This document shows, one piece after another, positions 55,459 through 64,000 of a stretch of DNA of 64,000 nt. The notes under the pieces were generated by a model, which did no database searches, was not told the origin of the DNA, and worked only from the letters and a program-made list of their open reading frames with translations. The stretch spans positions 6,791,979 to 6,855,978 of the forward strand of contig NW_004454207.1 of NCBI RefSeq assembly GCF_000283155.1. Reading direction: 5' to 3'. The translations under genes and the position numbers were made by a program. This stretch comes from Ceratotherium simum simum (lineage: Eukaryota; Chordata; Mammalia; Perissodactyla; Rhinocerotidae). Numbering within the stretch: position 1 is the first letter of the stretch; each line of letters opens with the position of its first letter.

Positions 55459-55517
55459 TATATGTTATTATTAACATTCTCATGGGTGCTTGACCGTCTA
55501 GGGAAGGTGGTATAAAC

Positions 55518-55704
55518 CAGCGCTTCTCAAATTTTAGTGTGCATAAGAGTCATCAGGAGAGTTGGTAAAAATGCAGATTTCTGAGCCCCATCCTCAGAGA
55601 TTCTGATTCCACAGGTCTGCATTTCTAACAAGGTCCCTGGTGATGCTAGTTATGCTGGTGATGCTGGTGTTGCTGGTCCATGGGCCACACTTTGAATAGC
55701 ATTG
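55518..55704. repeat. MER5-type hAT element, perfect TSD
   Basis: The 187-bp element starts cagcgcttctcaaattttag and ends cacactttgaatagcattg. A perfect 8-bp TSD, gtataaac, lies at 55510-55517 and 55705-55712. A gatgctggt unit is repeated inside near 55640-55675. Confidence 0.95.
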
Positions 55705-56439
55705 GTATAAACCACAGGACAGCGTTATCCTTATCTGCAGCAGATATTCTGAAGCATTTGACGGATGGAAGCAATGCATTTCATCTTAGCTCATGCCACA
55801 GGCTCCACATAGAATCATGTGACTTTTACCTGACTGTAACTCTTATTCTATTCGGCTGCAGAATTAATGCTTAACGTTGTCCTAAGCATTGATAAGACAG
55901 GAAGGCAGAAGCTAATGCCTAGAAAAAACTGACATAACTAAGAAATGCTTGGGGCTTGAAGGCTGATCCCATTGCTGAACCTGAATGCTACATAGAAGTC
56001 AGAGCATATCCCCGTCACAGAGAAGTGTGGGTTCCCCTTCCCCAGGGAGGCAGATGGTGCTGGTAGAGGGAAACATGCTCATTGTCTGCTTCTCTTGCAC
56101 AGAGCTCGTGCAGAGAGGGAAATAAAGGTGCTTCGGGAATACTCTCTAGGCAATTCTTGATTTTTTTTCTTTTGTAGTTATGAGACATGAAAATCAAATA
56201 CCATTGCTATCAAAATAAGGGGCTAGATTGTCCTGTCAATTTTCCCTCACGTCTTCTTATGTCGGTGCCGTCACTCAGGGTTTGGGATGTTGCTCCTTTC
56301 TCCGTGCCCTCTCTTTCTTCTTTTGACACCAGAGGCTCCTTCGCTCAAAAGTGCCTGGATTCTGGGAGTCCCTGAGTTTAGGTCTCCCTGAGGACAAAAT
56401 GCAAGAGAAATGGAGCTGTAGGTTAAGGCTTCAGAAATG
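55705..56439. other. Unique sequence, nothing recognised
   Basis: No repeat or exon signature was recognised. Confidence 0.45.
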
Positions 56440-56668
56440 CTCTGTCTCAGCCAGGTAGACACTGTGCTAAGTGCTTTGAGGCATAACATCATTTAACTCT
56501 TGCCACAAGGTGAATGAGATTTGAATCATTTCCCCATTTTACAGATGAAGAAATGGAGACACAAAGAGGTGAAGTAACTTGTTCGAGGTTGTAGGGCTAG
56601 GAAGTGGCAGAGATAGGCTTCAAATCTGACATTTTGAGCTCGGATTTTAACCATGATGCTTTATTTGT
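56440..56668 (-). repeat. MIR SINE
   Basis: acactgtgctaagtgctttg, ccccattttacagatgaaga, aatggagacacaaagaggtg, aagtaacttgttcgagg, ttttaaccatgatgctt. Confidence 0.93.
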
Positions 56669-57264
56669 GTATAATCACAACCAGGTAAAAAAAAAAATAT
56701 AAGCCAGGCAAAAATTCTAGGAGGAAATATATCAACCTTTTGACAATGATTTGTCTGGATGGTGCATTGGTACCACTATGGACTTTTTCTCTTTCATTCT
56801 GATTTTCTAATTATTTTCCCAATGACAATATATTACTTTTACAATAAAATATACTTTACTTATTAATTGGAAGAAAAATCCCTTAGCTCAGTCTCTTTCC
56901 TCCTAGTTCAATGTCTGAAGTCATCCCAGGCAGATGATCTTCTGTTGTTCTGTGAAGAGTCCCAGGGACACAAACTCTGCAGGAGCTAGTCAATTTGGTT
57001 AATCATTCTGTAGATTTACCTACATGAGGCCCCAAAAGTGGCTGACTCCATTATCTGGATGGAAGGACTGCTTGTAATCATATGCTCTCCTGCTGAGCAG
57101 AGACCTGCTGTCGGGAGGCTATGCCCTCTGAGCTGTTCCTCCAGTGGCTGAAATGAGCTTCTGCTGATCGTCCAAATTCCTGTTTCGCCACCTCCATGAC
57201 CCAAAGCCTGCTGTGGAAGGTTGGATGGCCAGGGCTAGAGATCAAACTCATGCCTTTGGCCTCT
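56669..57264. other. Unique sequence, nothing recognised
   Basis: AT-rich at the left with a short A-run near 56689. Nothing recognised. Confidence 0.45.
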
Positions 57265-57680
57265 TTATTGGTTAGGGGAGGCTAATTGCTGCAACAAGCA
57301 GCCCTCAAATCTCAGCAGCTTAATACAATAGGCATTTATTGTGCGCTCAGCTAACAGTTCCGTTTCATCATTTTCTCTTTCCACATTCGGTAGGAGATCC
57401 TCCACCTGGTCATCCTGAGACCAGGCCCCTCCACCTTGTGGTTCTTCACAGTCTTTTATTGGATCTTCTAAATCTGACTGGTCGACAGAGGAGTCTCACC
57501 CATGGGAGATGTCTATGGGCCAGGCCTGGAAGTGGTGCACATCACATCTGCACATTCCATTGGCCAGCATTCAGTCACATGGCCACCCTAACTGTGAGGG
57601 AGGTTGGGAAATGTAGTCCAGCCCTGTTTTGAGAAGGAAGAGGTAACAGGTCCTGGGGAGCACATAGCAGTCTCGGCCAC
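57265..57680 (-). repeat. MaLR-type LTR, reversed
   Basis: ggctaattgctgcaacaagc, ctcaaatctcagcagcttaa, tacaataggcatttattgtg, cattggccagcattcagtca and ctcggccaca at the right. Reverse orientation, diverged. Confidence 0.55.
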
Positions 57681-57907
57681 AGGCACATTCATTTGTTCAG
57701 TGAATGTTTGTGGAGTGTCTGCTGTGTCATGCCCATAGATGCCGTTTGTGTCCTGTTTGGTGTAGGCATGGGGCAGTTTTGTCTTTTGTCTTTTTGGTCA
57801 GAGCCAAATTTGGAGGGTTTGACTCTAGACTAAGTAGAGGTCACAGTGCCTGACTTCTAATCTTTTGGGGAAGGGCACAAGGCACTGTTGTCCCTAGAAA
57901 CACCTTG

Positions 57908-58445
57908 ATTCCCATATCAATCAGGATTCAGCCAGGAGAAGAGCAGCCATGCCAGTCATTTTAACAGAGGCCATTGCTTAAACAAGCATTAGAAGACTGA
58001 AAAGGCAAAAAGTGAAACAGAGATGGAAACTGCAAGAAGCAGCGACCACCCCCGGGAAGGGGGAACAAAGGGAAGGGGCTGAGGTTATCAAAACATAGAA
58101 GTTTGGAGGTGACACCCTGCAGAGCTGGGACCCAGACCCCTGAGGAGGAAATGCTGCCTGGCTAGTGCTGGTGTCTCAGAGGGGGCACAATGAGGCTGGT
58201 TCTGGGATTGCCAAAAACAAAAACAAAACAGCTAGATTCTGGAACCAGTGGCCACTCCCGAATGAAGGGCTATTACTGAGGGGATGCTCATGGGAACAGG
58301 AAGCAAAGAAAGGCACAAGTCCTTTCTTGCTCCATCCTGCCAGTCTCCCTCTAGCTCCCCCTACTGGTAGAGCCCAGCAGGGAGCAGCTAACAAAGCAGA
58401 AAGGAGGTGTGCAGAGTCCCAGCCCCAGCGTCACGGAGCAGCGTC
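57908..58445 (-). repeat. LTR-like ancient repeat
   Basis: ccatatcaatcaggattcag, ccaggagaagagcagccatg, tttaacagaggccattgctt, gggaaggggctgaggttatc, tctagctccccctactggta. It is of a kind with 11385-11830, though not clearly the same family. Confidence 0.5.
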
Positions 58446-58584
58446 TAGAAAGGGTGAATTTGGAACTGAGAGACAATAACTTAGTGACTGGTGCAGGGGC
58501 TTTTGTTTCAAACTCACACAATTTATGTTTTGGTTACGTGGTGCAACCACAGTGGAATTTCAAAGGGTCACTCAGAGAGACCTC

Positions 58585-58698
58585 TGAGTACAATGCATTC
58601 ATTCACTGGTTCACTGAACACATATTATTGAATGCCAGGCATGTGCTTGGTATTGGAGATAGAGCTATAAATGAGGCAGTTCTTGTCCACAAGGAGGT
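58585..58698 (-). repeat. L2 LINE 3' end
   Basis: tgcattcattcactggttca, attattgaatgccaggcatg, ctataaatgaggcagttctt. Confidence 0.8.
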
Positions 58699-58699
58699 C

Positions 58700-58765
58700 A
58701 CACCACACACGTGCACACACAGCACGTACATGCACGTGTATACACATATGCAGGTAGGCACACAG
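58700..58765. repeat. CA/TG-rich low-complexity tract
   Basis: Alternating purine-pyrimidine sequence with acgtgcacacac and atgcacgtgtatacac. Imperfect. Confidence 0.8.
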
Positions 58766-59311
58766 ATGGTATAAACAAGAAAAGGAATAGAGAAGCACTG
58801 AAAGATATCTGGGCTTGCGAGCAGAGACCTTTGTTCTTCTTGGCTGCCTCTGCTGGAGGATTGTATGGCAATGAGTTGAGCTCTTCTTGGTGGAGAAAAG
58901 AGAGGAGAAAGTGGCATTTAGCATGTCCTTGGCCTGGCATGGAGATCATCAATTGTTCTGTTGCCTGGATTTGCTTTCCGAGCCAGCAGCCTTCCTGATC
59001 AGGGGGCAAATCAAGTGGAGGTTGACCTTGACTGAACGGAATGAGAAAAGTATAAAATAAATGAGGGCAGCTGATGCACGTTGGCCTCTTGGAGACCTCT
59101 GCTTTCCTCCCTGGGGTGCACGGAGGAGTCTGCTCCTTTTATGTGCATCCTTTAGGCATTTGCCTCAGAGCACTCAGGGTGAACCTTTTTCTAACACATT
59201 GGAATGCAGTAACATTTTCTGTGATTCTGTGTGAGGGGAAAGAAAGGGCCCTGCAGGTAGGAACTGCAGATTTTCCTTTAGTGTGGCGAGTTTTCCACAT
59301 CCATGTCCTCA

Positions 59312-59375
59312 TTCGACATTCATTGAGCACCTACTGTGTGCCAGTGACAAAGAACAAGACAGAGCTTATGGATTT
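59312..59375 (-). repeat. L2 LINE fragment
   Basis: cgacattcattgagcaccta, ctgtgtgccagtgacaaaga. Confidence 0.7.
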
Positions 59376-59494
59376 GAATCAGTGGATGGTGCGTACTGTT
59401 GAGGCTCGCCCCCTCCCCTCTGATCTAGGAAAGTCACAGGTCCTCTGGACACCCCCTTTTTTATAGTGAATATCATGTTGCAGCGGAGGCCTGC

Positions 59495-59582
59495 CGTTAG
59501 TCATAGGACTAGGACTGAGGGAAGCCACATAACCTTCTTGGGCCTCTGTTTTCTCATCTTTAAACTGGGGAGTCAGATTAGA
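59495..59582 (+). repeat. MIR fragment
   Basis: agccacataaccttcttggg, cctctgttttctcatcttta, actggggagtcagattagat. Confidence 0.75.
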
Positions 59583-59587
59583 TCAGC

Positions 59588-59640
59588 TCAGGATCCAGCC
59601 AATATTTACTGAGGGTTCATTCTATGCCAAGCACTGGGTT
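59588..59640 (-). repeat. L2 LINE fragment
   Basis: gccaatatttactgagggtt and cattctatgccaagcactgg. Next to the MIR, in opposite orientation. Confidence 0.65.
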
Positions 59641-59847
59641 ATTTCTAGGCTGTCATTATGGTGACCCATTTAACTTAGCATTTCCAAGATGGTCCTGATT
59701 CATATAATTTTATTCCTCTCAATAAAGGCAACTTCTAAATATATAACCAAATGTGATTTAATGTTTTCTGTTTTCTGTAGACCTTTTATCTGAGTCAGAA
59801 AACAGTGAAGTCGAGTGTTAGAGGTGGTGACTGGGGGGATGTAACGG

Positions 59848-60330
59848 AGGTGTATCTGTTAGCTTGTGCTGTAACTTATAGCCACGCATACTTATTCTTT
59901 CCCATGATCCTGTGGGTCGATTGGGCAGATCTGGTCTGGGCCGGCCTGGCCAGGGCTGGTAGGTCTAGGATGGCCTCACTCCCAGGCCTGGGGTCTCAGC
60001 CTGACAGCTGCGTTGGCTGGGTCCCCTCTCTGCGTGGTCTCTCACCCTCCAGGAGGCTAGCCGGGGCTTGTCCGCGTGGTGTTGGAAGGGCCCCCAGCAG
60101 CAAGAGAGGGCAAGCCTGGAAGCCCAGGTGCTTCTGCATGTCCCTGCTTGAGTCAGGTTTCCTATTGTGTCTTGGACCAAAGCAAGTCGTAAGGCCAAGC
60201 GAGAGTCAGCGTGGGTGGGGATGACCCAAGGGCCATTTTGCACACAGTTTCCACAGGAGGTAATAGGTGCCAGAGGCATTTTGGCAGCTTGTTTACATGT
60301 GGGGGCCAGCGAGAGGGAGGCCAGCTGTGA
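59848..60330 (-). repeat. MaLR-type LTR, reversed, nearly full length
   Basis: gtatctgttagcttgtgctg, gtgggtcgattgggcagatc, aggtctaggatggcctcact, ctccaggaggctagccgggg, accaaagcaagtcgtaaggc. A 139-codon plus-strand frame across it is antisense noise from the LTR. Confidence 0.68.
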
Positions 60331-60487
60331 TGGTGTCAAGGAGGGGGAGCCGGATGAGAGGAATGGTGGGACCATTGAGAACCAGAAAATCTGAAGGAGG
60401 ACCAGATTTGATGAATGAAATTTTGTTTCTATGCAGGTTGGGGTGGGCTGATGGGTCTCACCCCACTACCATCTAACAGACTACTCG

Positions 60488-60565
60488 AAGTCATTCAACA
60501 AATATTCCCCGAGCTCCATCTATGTGCCAGATTTTTAGATCCCCTAGGACAGAGGCTGGGGTAGG
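60488..60565 (-). repeat. L2 LINE 3' end
   Basis: agtcattcaacaaatattcc, ccatctatgtgccagatttt. Confidence 0.7.
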
Positions 60566-60654
60566 GGCAGTAATGTAGTAGAAACGTATGAATTCTTGAC
60601 ACAGAGATAATGGGAGAAAAGATGAAGGAGAGATTTGAGACTCTGCTAAAGGCT

Positions 60655-60861
60655 AGACACACACATATGTCCACATGCACATGTCCCACATGCATACACA
60701 TACTCACATATCCGTCCATGCACGGGCTCCCACACACGCATGCTCACCCCCACCCACACATGTGCCCATGGCCACATGTCTACGTGTTCACACACACCAC
60801 ACGTGTGCACACACCACACATATGCACAATGTGTACGCACATGCACAATCTTGCAGACAAC
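60655..60861. repeat. CA-rich imperfect satellite-like tract
   Basis: About 200 bases of cacaca, cacatg, cacgtg and acatatg units without a fixed period. Largely alternating purine-pyrimidine, so Z-DNA prone. The His/Thr/Cys-rich frames across it are artefacts. Confidence 0.85.
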
Positions 60862-61849
60862 CTCAGATGACTCACGGAAGCCCATCCTAGGAGGTCCCAG
60901 AATTACCAAATAAAAACCAGGCTGTGGAGAGAAGAGTGGGAACAGGTGCTGGGGGAAGCTTCCCCTCCCCCGTTTAAGGCAGGTGACTGTTGAATCAAGA
61001 TACCACCATGCTCTGCTCTACATAACGAATCCTGAAGTACATTTTTGTACATCACACTTGTCCCATTTTTTTAAGAACGGGGTTGACACATGTCTGTTTA
61101 AATGAATTTTCCCATCTCTGTGGACACATTTGGGAGAAACAAGTCTTCATGTTAATAACAGAGGAGCTGGTGGCCAGGTGGGAAGGAACGAGGGTGGGGG
61201 GGCTGAGGTGGGAGGAGACTTATTTAAAAAGGTTTCAAGAGAAGTAGGCCCCTCATTTAAAAAAAAAAAAAAGCCAGGCTGTAGGTTAGCATCAGAGAAG
61301 CAACCCACATCAGTGCCTGCTTTCCATTAGGGCCTGCCGGTGGCCAGGTCCAGTGACATTAGTGACTGTGAATAACAGGCTCTTTCGGAAAATGTGGAAG
61401 AGAGTGAGCACTGTCCCTGCTGCCCTAGGGGCTGAGTTGTTCCTTTAAGTCCTCTGTGGTCCTGACGGCCCATTGTTCCCAGGTCTCATCATCAGCAAAA
61501 ATGTGGGCCTCATCCCACTGAATGGAAAAGAAAGACAGGCTGTTGGCCGCCCCTCCCAGTCAGCTCAGGGCTTTCCTCTTGTTTATGTTTAGAGGTTTTC
61601 AGCTGACTCGAGTGTCAGCCTCCATCCCAACACTCAATGGCGTTAAAGTCAGCTCTTCACAGCGCGAGTGTGAGAACGCGCACAGCAGAAAAGCTCGTTC
61701 CTGTTGGGCGGAAGCCAGAGGGGGCAGGGTGGCAGCTGCTGCCATAGTCCCTTACAGAAATGGGCACCACTTATTCTCCAAGAGGACGCTTGGCATGATT
61801 TTCTCAGAGGTGGAAGGACAGCTGATGTCAGCACTTAGGGAAAACAGCT
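60862..61849. other. Unique sequence, nothing recognised
   Basis: An A-run lies at 61260-61272. The stretch at 61655-61720 is somewhat CpG-richer than its surroundings (gcgcgagtgtgagaacgcg). No exon is supported. Confidence 0.45.
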
Positions 61850-61887
61850 GGGGGATTTGGGGGGCGGGGGCGGGAGGAGGGATGGGG
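61850..61887 (+). other. G-quadruplex-capable tract
   Basis: Runs GGGGG, GGGGGG, GGGGG, GGG, GGG and GGGG are separated by loops of one to four bases. It exceeds the usual four-run rule. Confidence 0.8.
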
Positions 61888-61974
61888 AGAGAAAGAATTT
61901 GCAAAGCCCTTAAACCCCGGCAAAGGAACAAGTGTGTTTGAATGGGGCCACACCTTCAGTCTGAGGGAGGGGAC

Positions 61975-62150
61975 CTGAACAAGTCCATAGCATTTATCAC
62001 CATCTAACAAACTATGTTTTACATCTATGTTTTGTTTGTTATCTGCCTCCCCCACTACAATGCCAGCTCGGTGAGAGCAAAGATTTTTGTTTGTCTTATT
62101 CAATACTGTACCTGCAAGGCCTGTAGCAGTGCTTGGCAGGAATGAATGGA
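61975..62150 (+). repeat. L2 LINE 3' end
   Basis: agcatttatcaccatctaac, gttatctgcctcccccacta, gctcggtgagagcaaagatt, gcagtgcttggcaggaatga. Confidence 0.82.
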
Positions 62151-62812
62151 CCCACACCAGAGAATGCTTTCCGGGATGACACTCAAATTGTCACTCAAAC
62201 ACTGATGCTTTCACTGAGCTGCAGAAGCCAAACTCTTTCTCAGCCTTGATGACTAGAGTGAGCTGGATGGCGTGTCTCTGGGAGACTGTCCCCTTCCCCA
62301 GTGGTCTTGATGTTGACTGTTGTACCCAGGAATGGCCAAAGCCATCTGGTCTGCTATTCCTCCCGTGGACACACGTCTTGAAACACAGAGAATGGTTTGT
62401 TTCCATTGTGGCATCTATGAGAACTCCTTGGTCTGGTGATGAGGCAGTTTCCCCAGGACATTGTCTGAACTCACAGCTTCACATGGTGGGGTGCAGGGGC
62501 TCCACTGAGGACACTGTTCTTCCCAAAAATGGCAGCACACGGCAGCCGCACAAGTGCAGGCCATCCAAATGGAGCAGGACAGCCTCTCAGCGTGCCTCCT
62601 TGATGTGCAGCATCCCTCTCTTCCCTGCACTCCCTCACCCTCCCTGAACCCCCTACCCCCTGCCTTCCCCGCACCCCTCCACAGATGTCCCTGGCAGTAG
62701 CCTGGGCCTGACACACTGCAGCTGTGGGAGGAGGAGACCCTTATAATCACTGCAGCCGTTCAACGCAGGGCGCTCCAAACAGACGCCAGCACAGATCACA
62801 TGACGTTTTCTG
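62151..62812. other. Unique sequence, nothing recognised
   Basis: C-rich low-complexity sequence at 62615-62690 (ccctccacag and similar). Frames of 111 and 133 codons on opposite strands overlap each other and lack domains. Confidence 0.45.
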
Positions 62813-63048
62813 TAATAATATTGGCTATTCATAGAGTATTTGCTACGTGCCAGGTGTTTTACGCATATCTTTAATCTTTACAAGAATCCTCCCAAGGAGG
62901 CGTTATCATTTCTCTTTAAAGAGAAGCAACTGAGGCTCAGATTGGTTACAAGACTGGTCCACGGCTGATTAGGAAAGTAAATAGTGGAACTGGGTTTCCA
63001 CCAAGGTCTGGCTCCAAACGCCATGTACCACACTACCTCCATGGCTAC
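62813..63048 (-). repeat. MIR SINE
   Basis: gagtatttgctacgtgccag, caagaatcctcccaaggagg, aagcaactgaggctcagatt, aactgggtttccaccaaggt, gtaccacactacct. Confidence 0.9.
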
Positions 63049-63181
63049 CTTGTATGGTAATGCAGGTTGCACAACTCCAAATGCATTGTGAATGATGCCC
63101 CTTGGAGTACACAATCTACATGGCTGTATACAGCCACCCTGACTATCTGCTGGGAATAGCATTTGGCTTAGGGAGACCAGT

Positions 63182-63610
63182 TGTATCAGTTAGGAATGCA
63201 TTGCCCTGCAAGGAATAGAAAAGCTGAACTCTCAGGGGGATTAAACAAAATGAGGTTTTAGTTTCCTCACATAGCCAAAGGTCTGGAGATAAGTGGCTGA
63301 GAGATTGGTTCAGTGGCTCAACAATGCTGGGTTTAGTGTCTCAGAAATTCTCTTGGCCTTTTCCTCAGGTTGCAAAGATGGCTGCTACAGCTCGAAGCAT
63401 CACATCTGTGTTCTAGGGAGAAAGAAGATGGAGAGAGGGGCATCAGTCACATCTCTTTCCTTTTTCTCAAGAAAGCTAAACTTTCCCAGGCTTCCATCTC
63501 CACCTCCCAGAAGATTTCTACTCATGATTCATCAACCAGAGTTGCGTCACAGGGCTACCCTTAGCTGTAGACTGGGAAAGAAAGTATTTTATATTTCAAG
63601 GCTTTGAAAG
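63182..63610 (-). repeat. LTR-like repeat, reversed
   Basis: tgtatcagttaggaatgcat, gattaaacaaaatgaggttt, ctggagataagtggctgaga, ttcagtggctcaacaatgct, tgcaaagatggctgctacag. Dispersed ERVL-like family. Right edge uncertain. Confidence 0.55.
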
Positions 63611-63861
63611 GGAAGGCGACAAGGGAGAGGGGTTGGAGAGGGAACTCTGGGCCAACAGTGCCTGCCACACCAATATTTTTGCCTTCCTGGCCGGGAGCAT
63701 TTTTAGCAGACCCTGTGGCCAGCAGTGTCCCATTCTTTATTGGCTATGCCAAGCCAATAGGACTTTTTTGTCCTCCTGGGCTGAAGCATGGAAGAAGAAT
63801 CAGAAGGCAGAAGGATGCTCTGCTATGGTTTGTGACCTCCCTGAAGTAGGGAGTGATTCTG

Positions 63862-64000
63862 GATCCCTGATGCTGACATCATTATCATTTGGGAGCCTGT
63901 TAGAAATGCAGAAGCTCAAGCTCTAGCCCAGACCTACTGCATCAGAATCTGCATTTGAGCACAATCCCAGGTGATCCGTGTGCACATTAGTGTTTGAGAA
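63862..64000. repeat. MER5-type hAT element, cut by the window end
   Basis: atcatttgggagcctgttag, aaatgcagaagctcaagctc, gcccagacctactgcatcag, aatctgcatttgagcac, ending in gtgtttgagaa at the last base. Confidence 0.88.

Noticed and set aside
59805..60224. 139-codon plus-strand frame
   Set aside because: It lies across a reversed LTR, so it is antisense repeat sequence.
60610..60909. Cys/His/Thr-rich proteins on both strands
   Set aside because: Artefacts of the CA-rich tract.
61655..61720. A CpG island promoter
   Set aside because: The CpG-richer patch is under 100 bases and the surroundings are CpG-poor; too small to call an island.
1..64000. CRISPR arrays, operons or other prokaryotic systems
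   Set aside because: The repeat content is mammalian throughout; there are no spaced direct repeats, ribosome binding sites or dense coding.

Overview
The window is nuclear DNA from a placental mammal, almost certainly a perissodactyl and most likely an equid. The diagnostic signal is four copies of the equine tRNA-derived SINE ERE (near 8945, 28172, 28973 and 30844), each with a tRNA-like promoter head, an A-rich tail and a target-site duplication (TSD). A fifth SINE at 2643 has a tRNA-Glu-like head and an RTE-like tail. The rest is the usual ancient mammalian repeat set: MIR, L2, old L1 3' ends, MER5- and MER20-type hAT elements, and MaLR/ERVL-type LTRs.

I found no protein-coding gene, rRNA, functional tRNA, CRISPR array or CpG island. 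The long reading frames are short, overlap repeats or lack recognisable domains. The window therefore looks intergenic or, more likely, deep intronic. All seven recognisable L1 fragments and most LTRs point to the minus strand. Selection in introns leaves that pattern when the host gene is read on the plus strand.

Layout. 1-4 kb: a pair of unnamed old repeats, MIR, and the tRNA-Glu SINE inside an unnamed repeat whose second copy lies at 8258. 4-8 kb: mostly unique, with L2, LTR and MIR pieces. 8-14 kb: an L1 carrying an ERE, L2, MER5, MIR, and an L1 split by a MER5. 14-25 kb: mostly unique, with MIRs, LTR-like pieces, one L1, and a MIR split by an L1. 25-32 kb: a TA-flanked mariner-like element inside an LTR-like repeat, MER5 beside an intact MER20, a hAT element split by an ERE, and two further EREs. 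32-42 kb: MER5, MIR, a long L1 3' UTR, a 49-bp L1 stub, a decayed coding-like stretch and an LTR. 42-55 kb: L2, a TG microsatellite, a MER5 split by an L1, MIRs, and two local duplications (45362/54026 and 52090/52939). 55-64 kb: a MER5 with perfect TSDs, several LTRs, MIR, L2, a CA-rich tract and a strong G-quadruplex motif.

The most interesting items are the 236-bp ungapped duplication whose left edge lies at the centre of a palindrome, the 605-bp TA-flanked element with its empty site visible in a second repeat copy, the L1 strand bias, a dense cluster of NFI-like half-sites near 54.9 kb, and the decayed coding-like segment near 38.2 kb. Repeat family names come from recognition of consensus features by eye, not from a database search.
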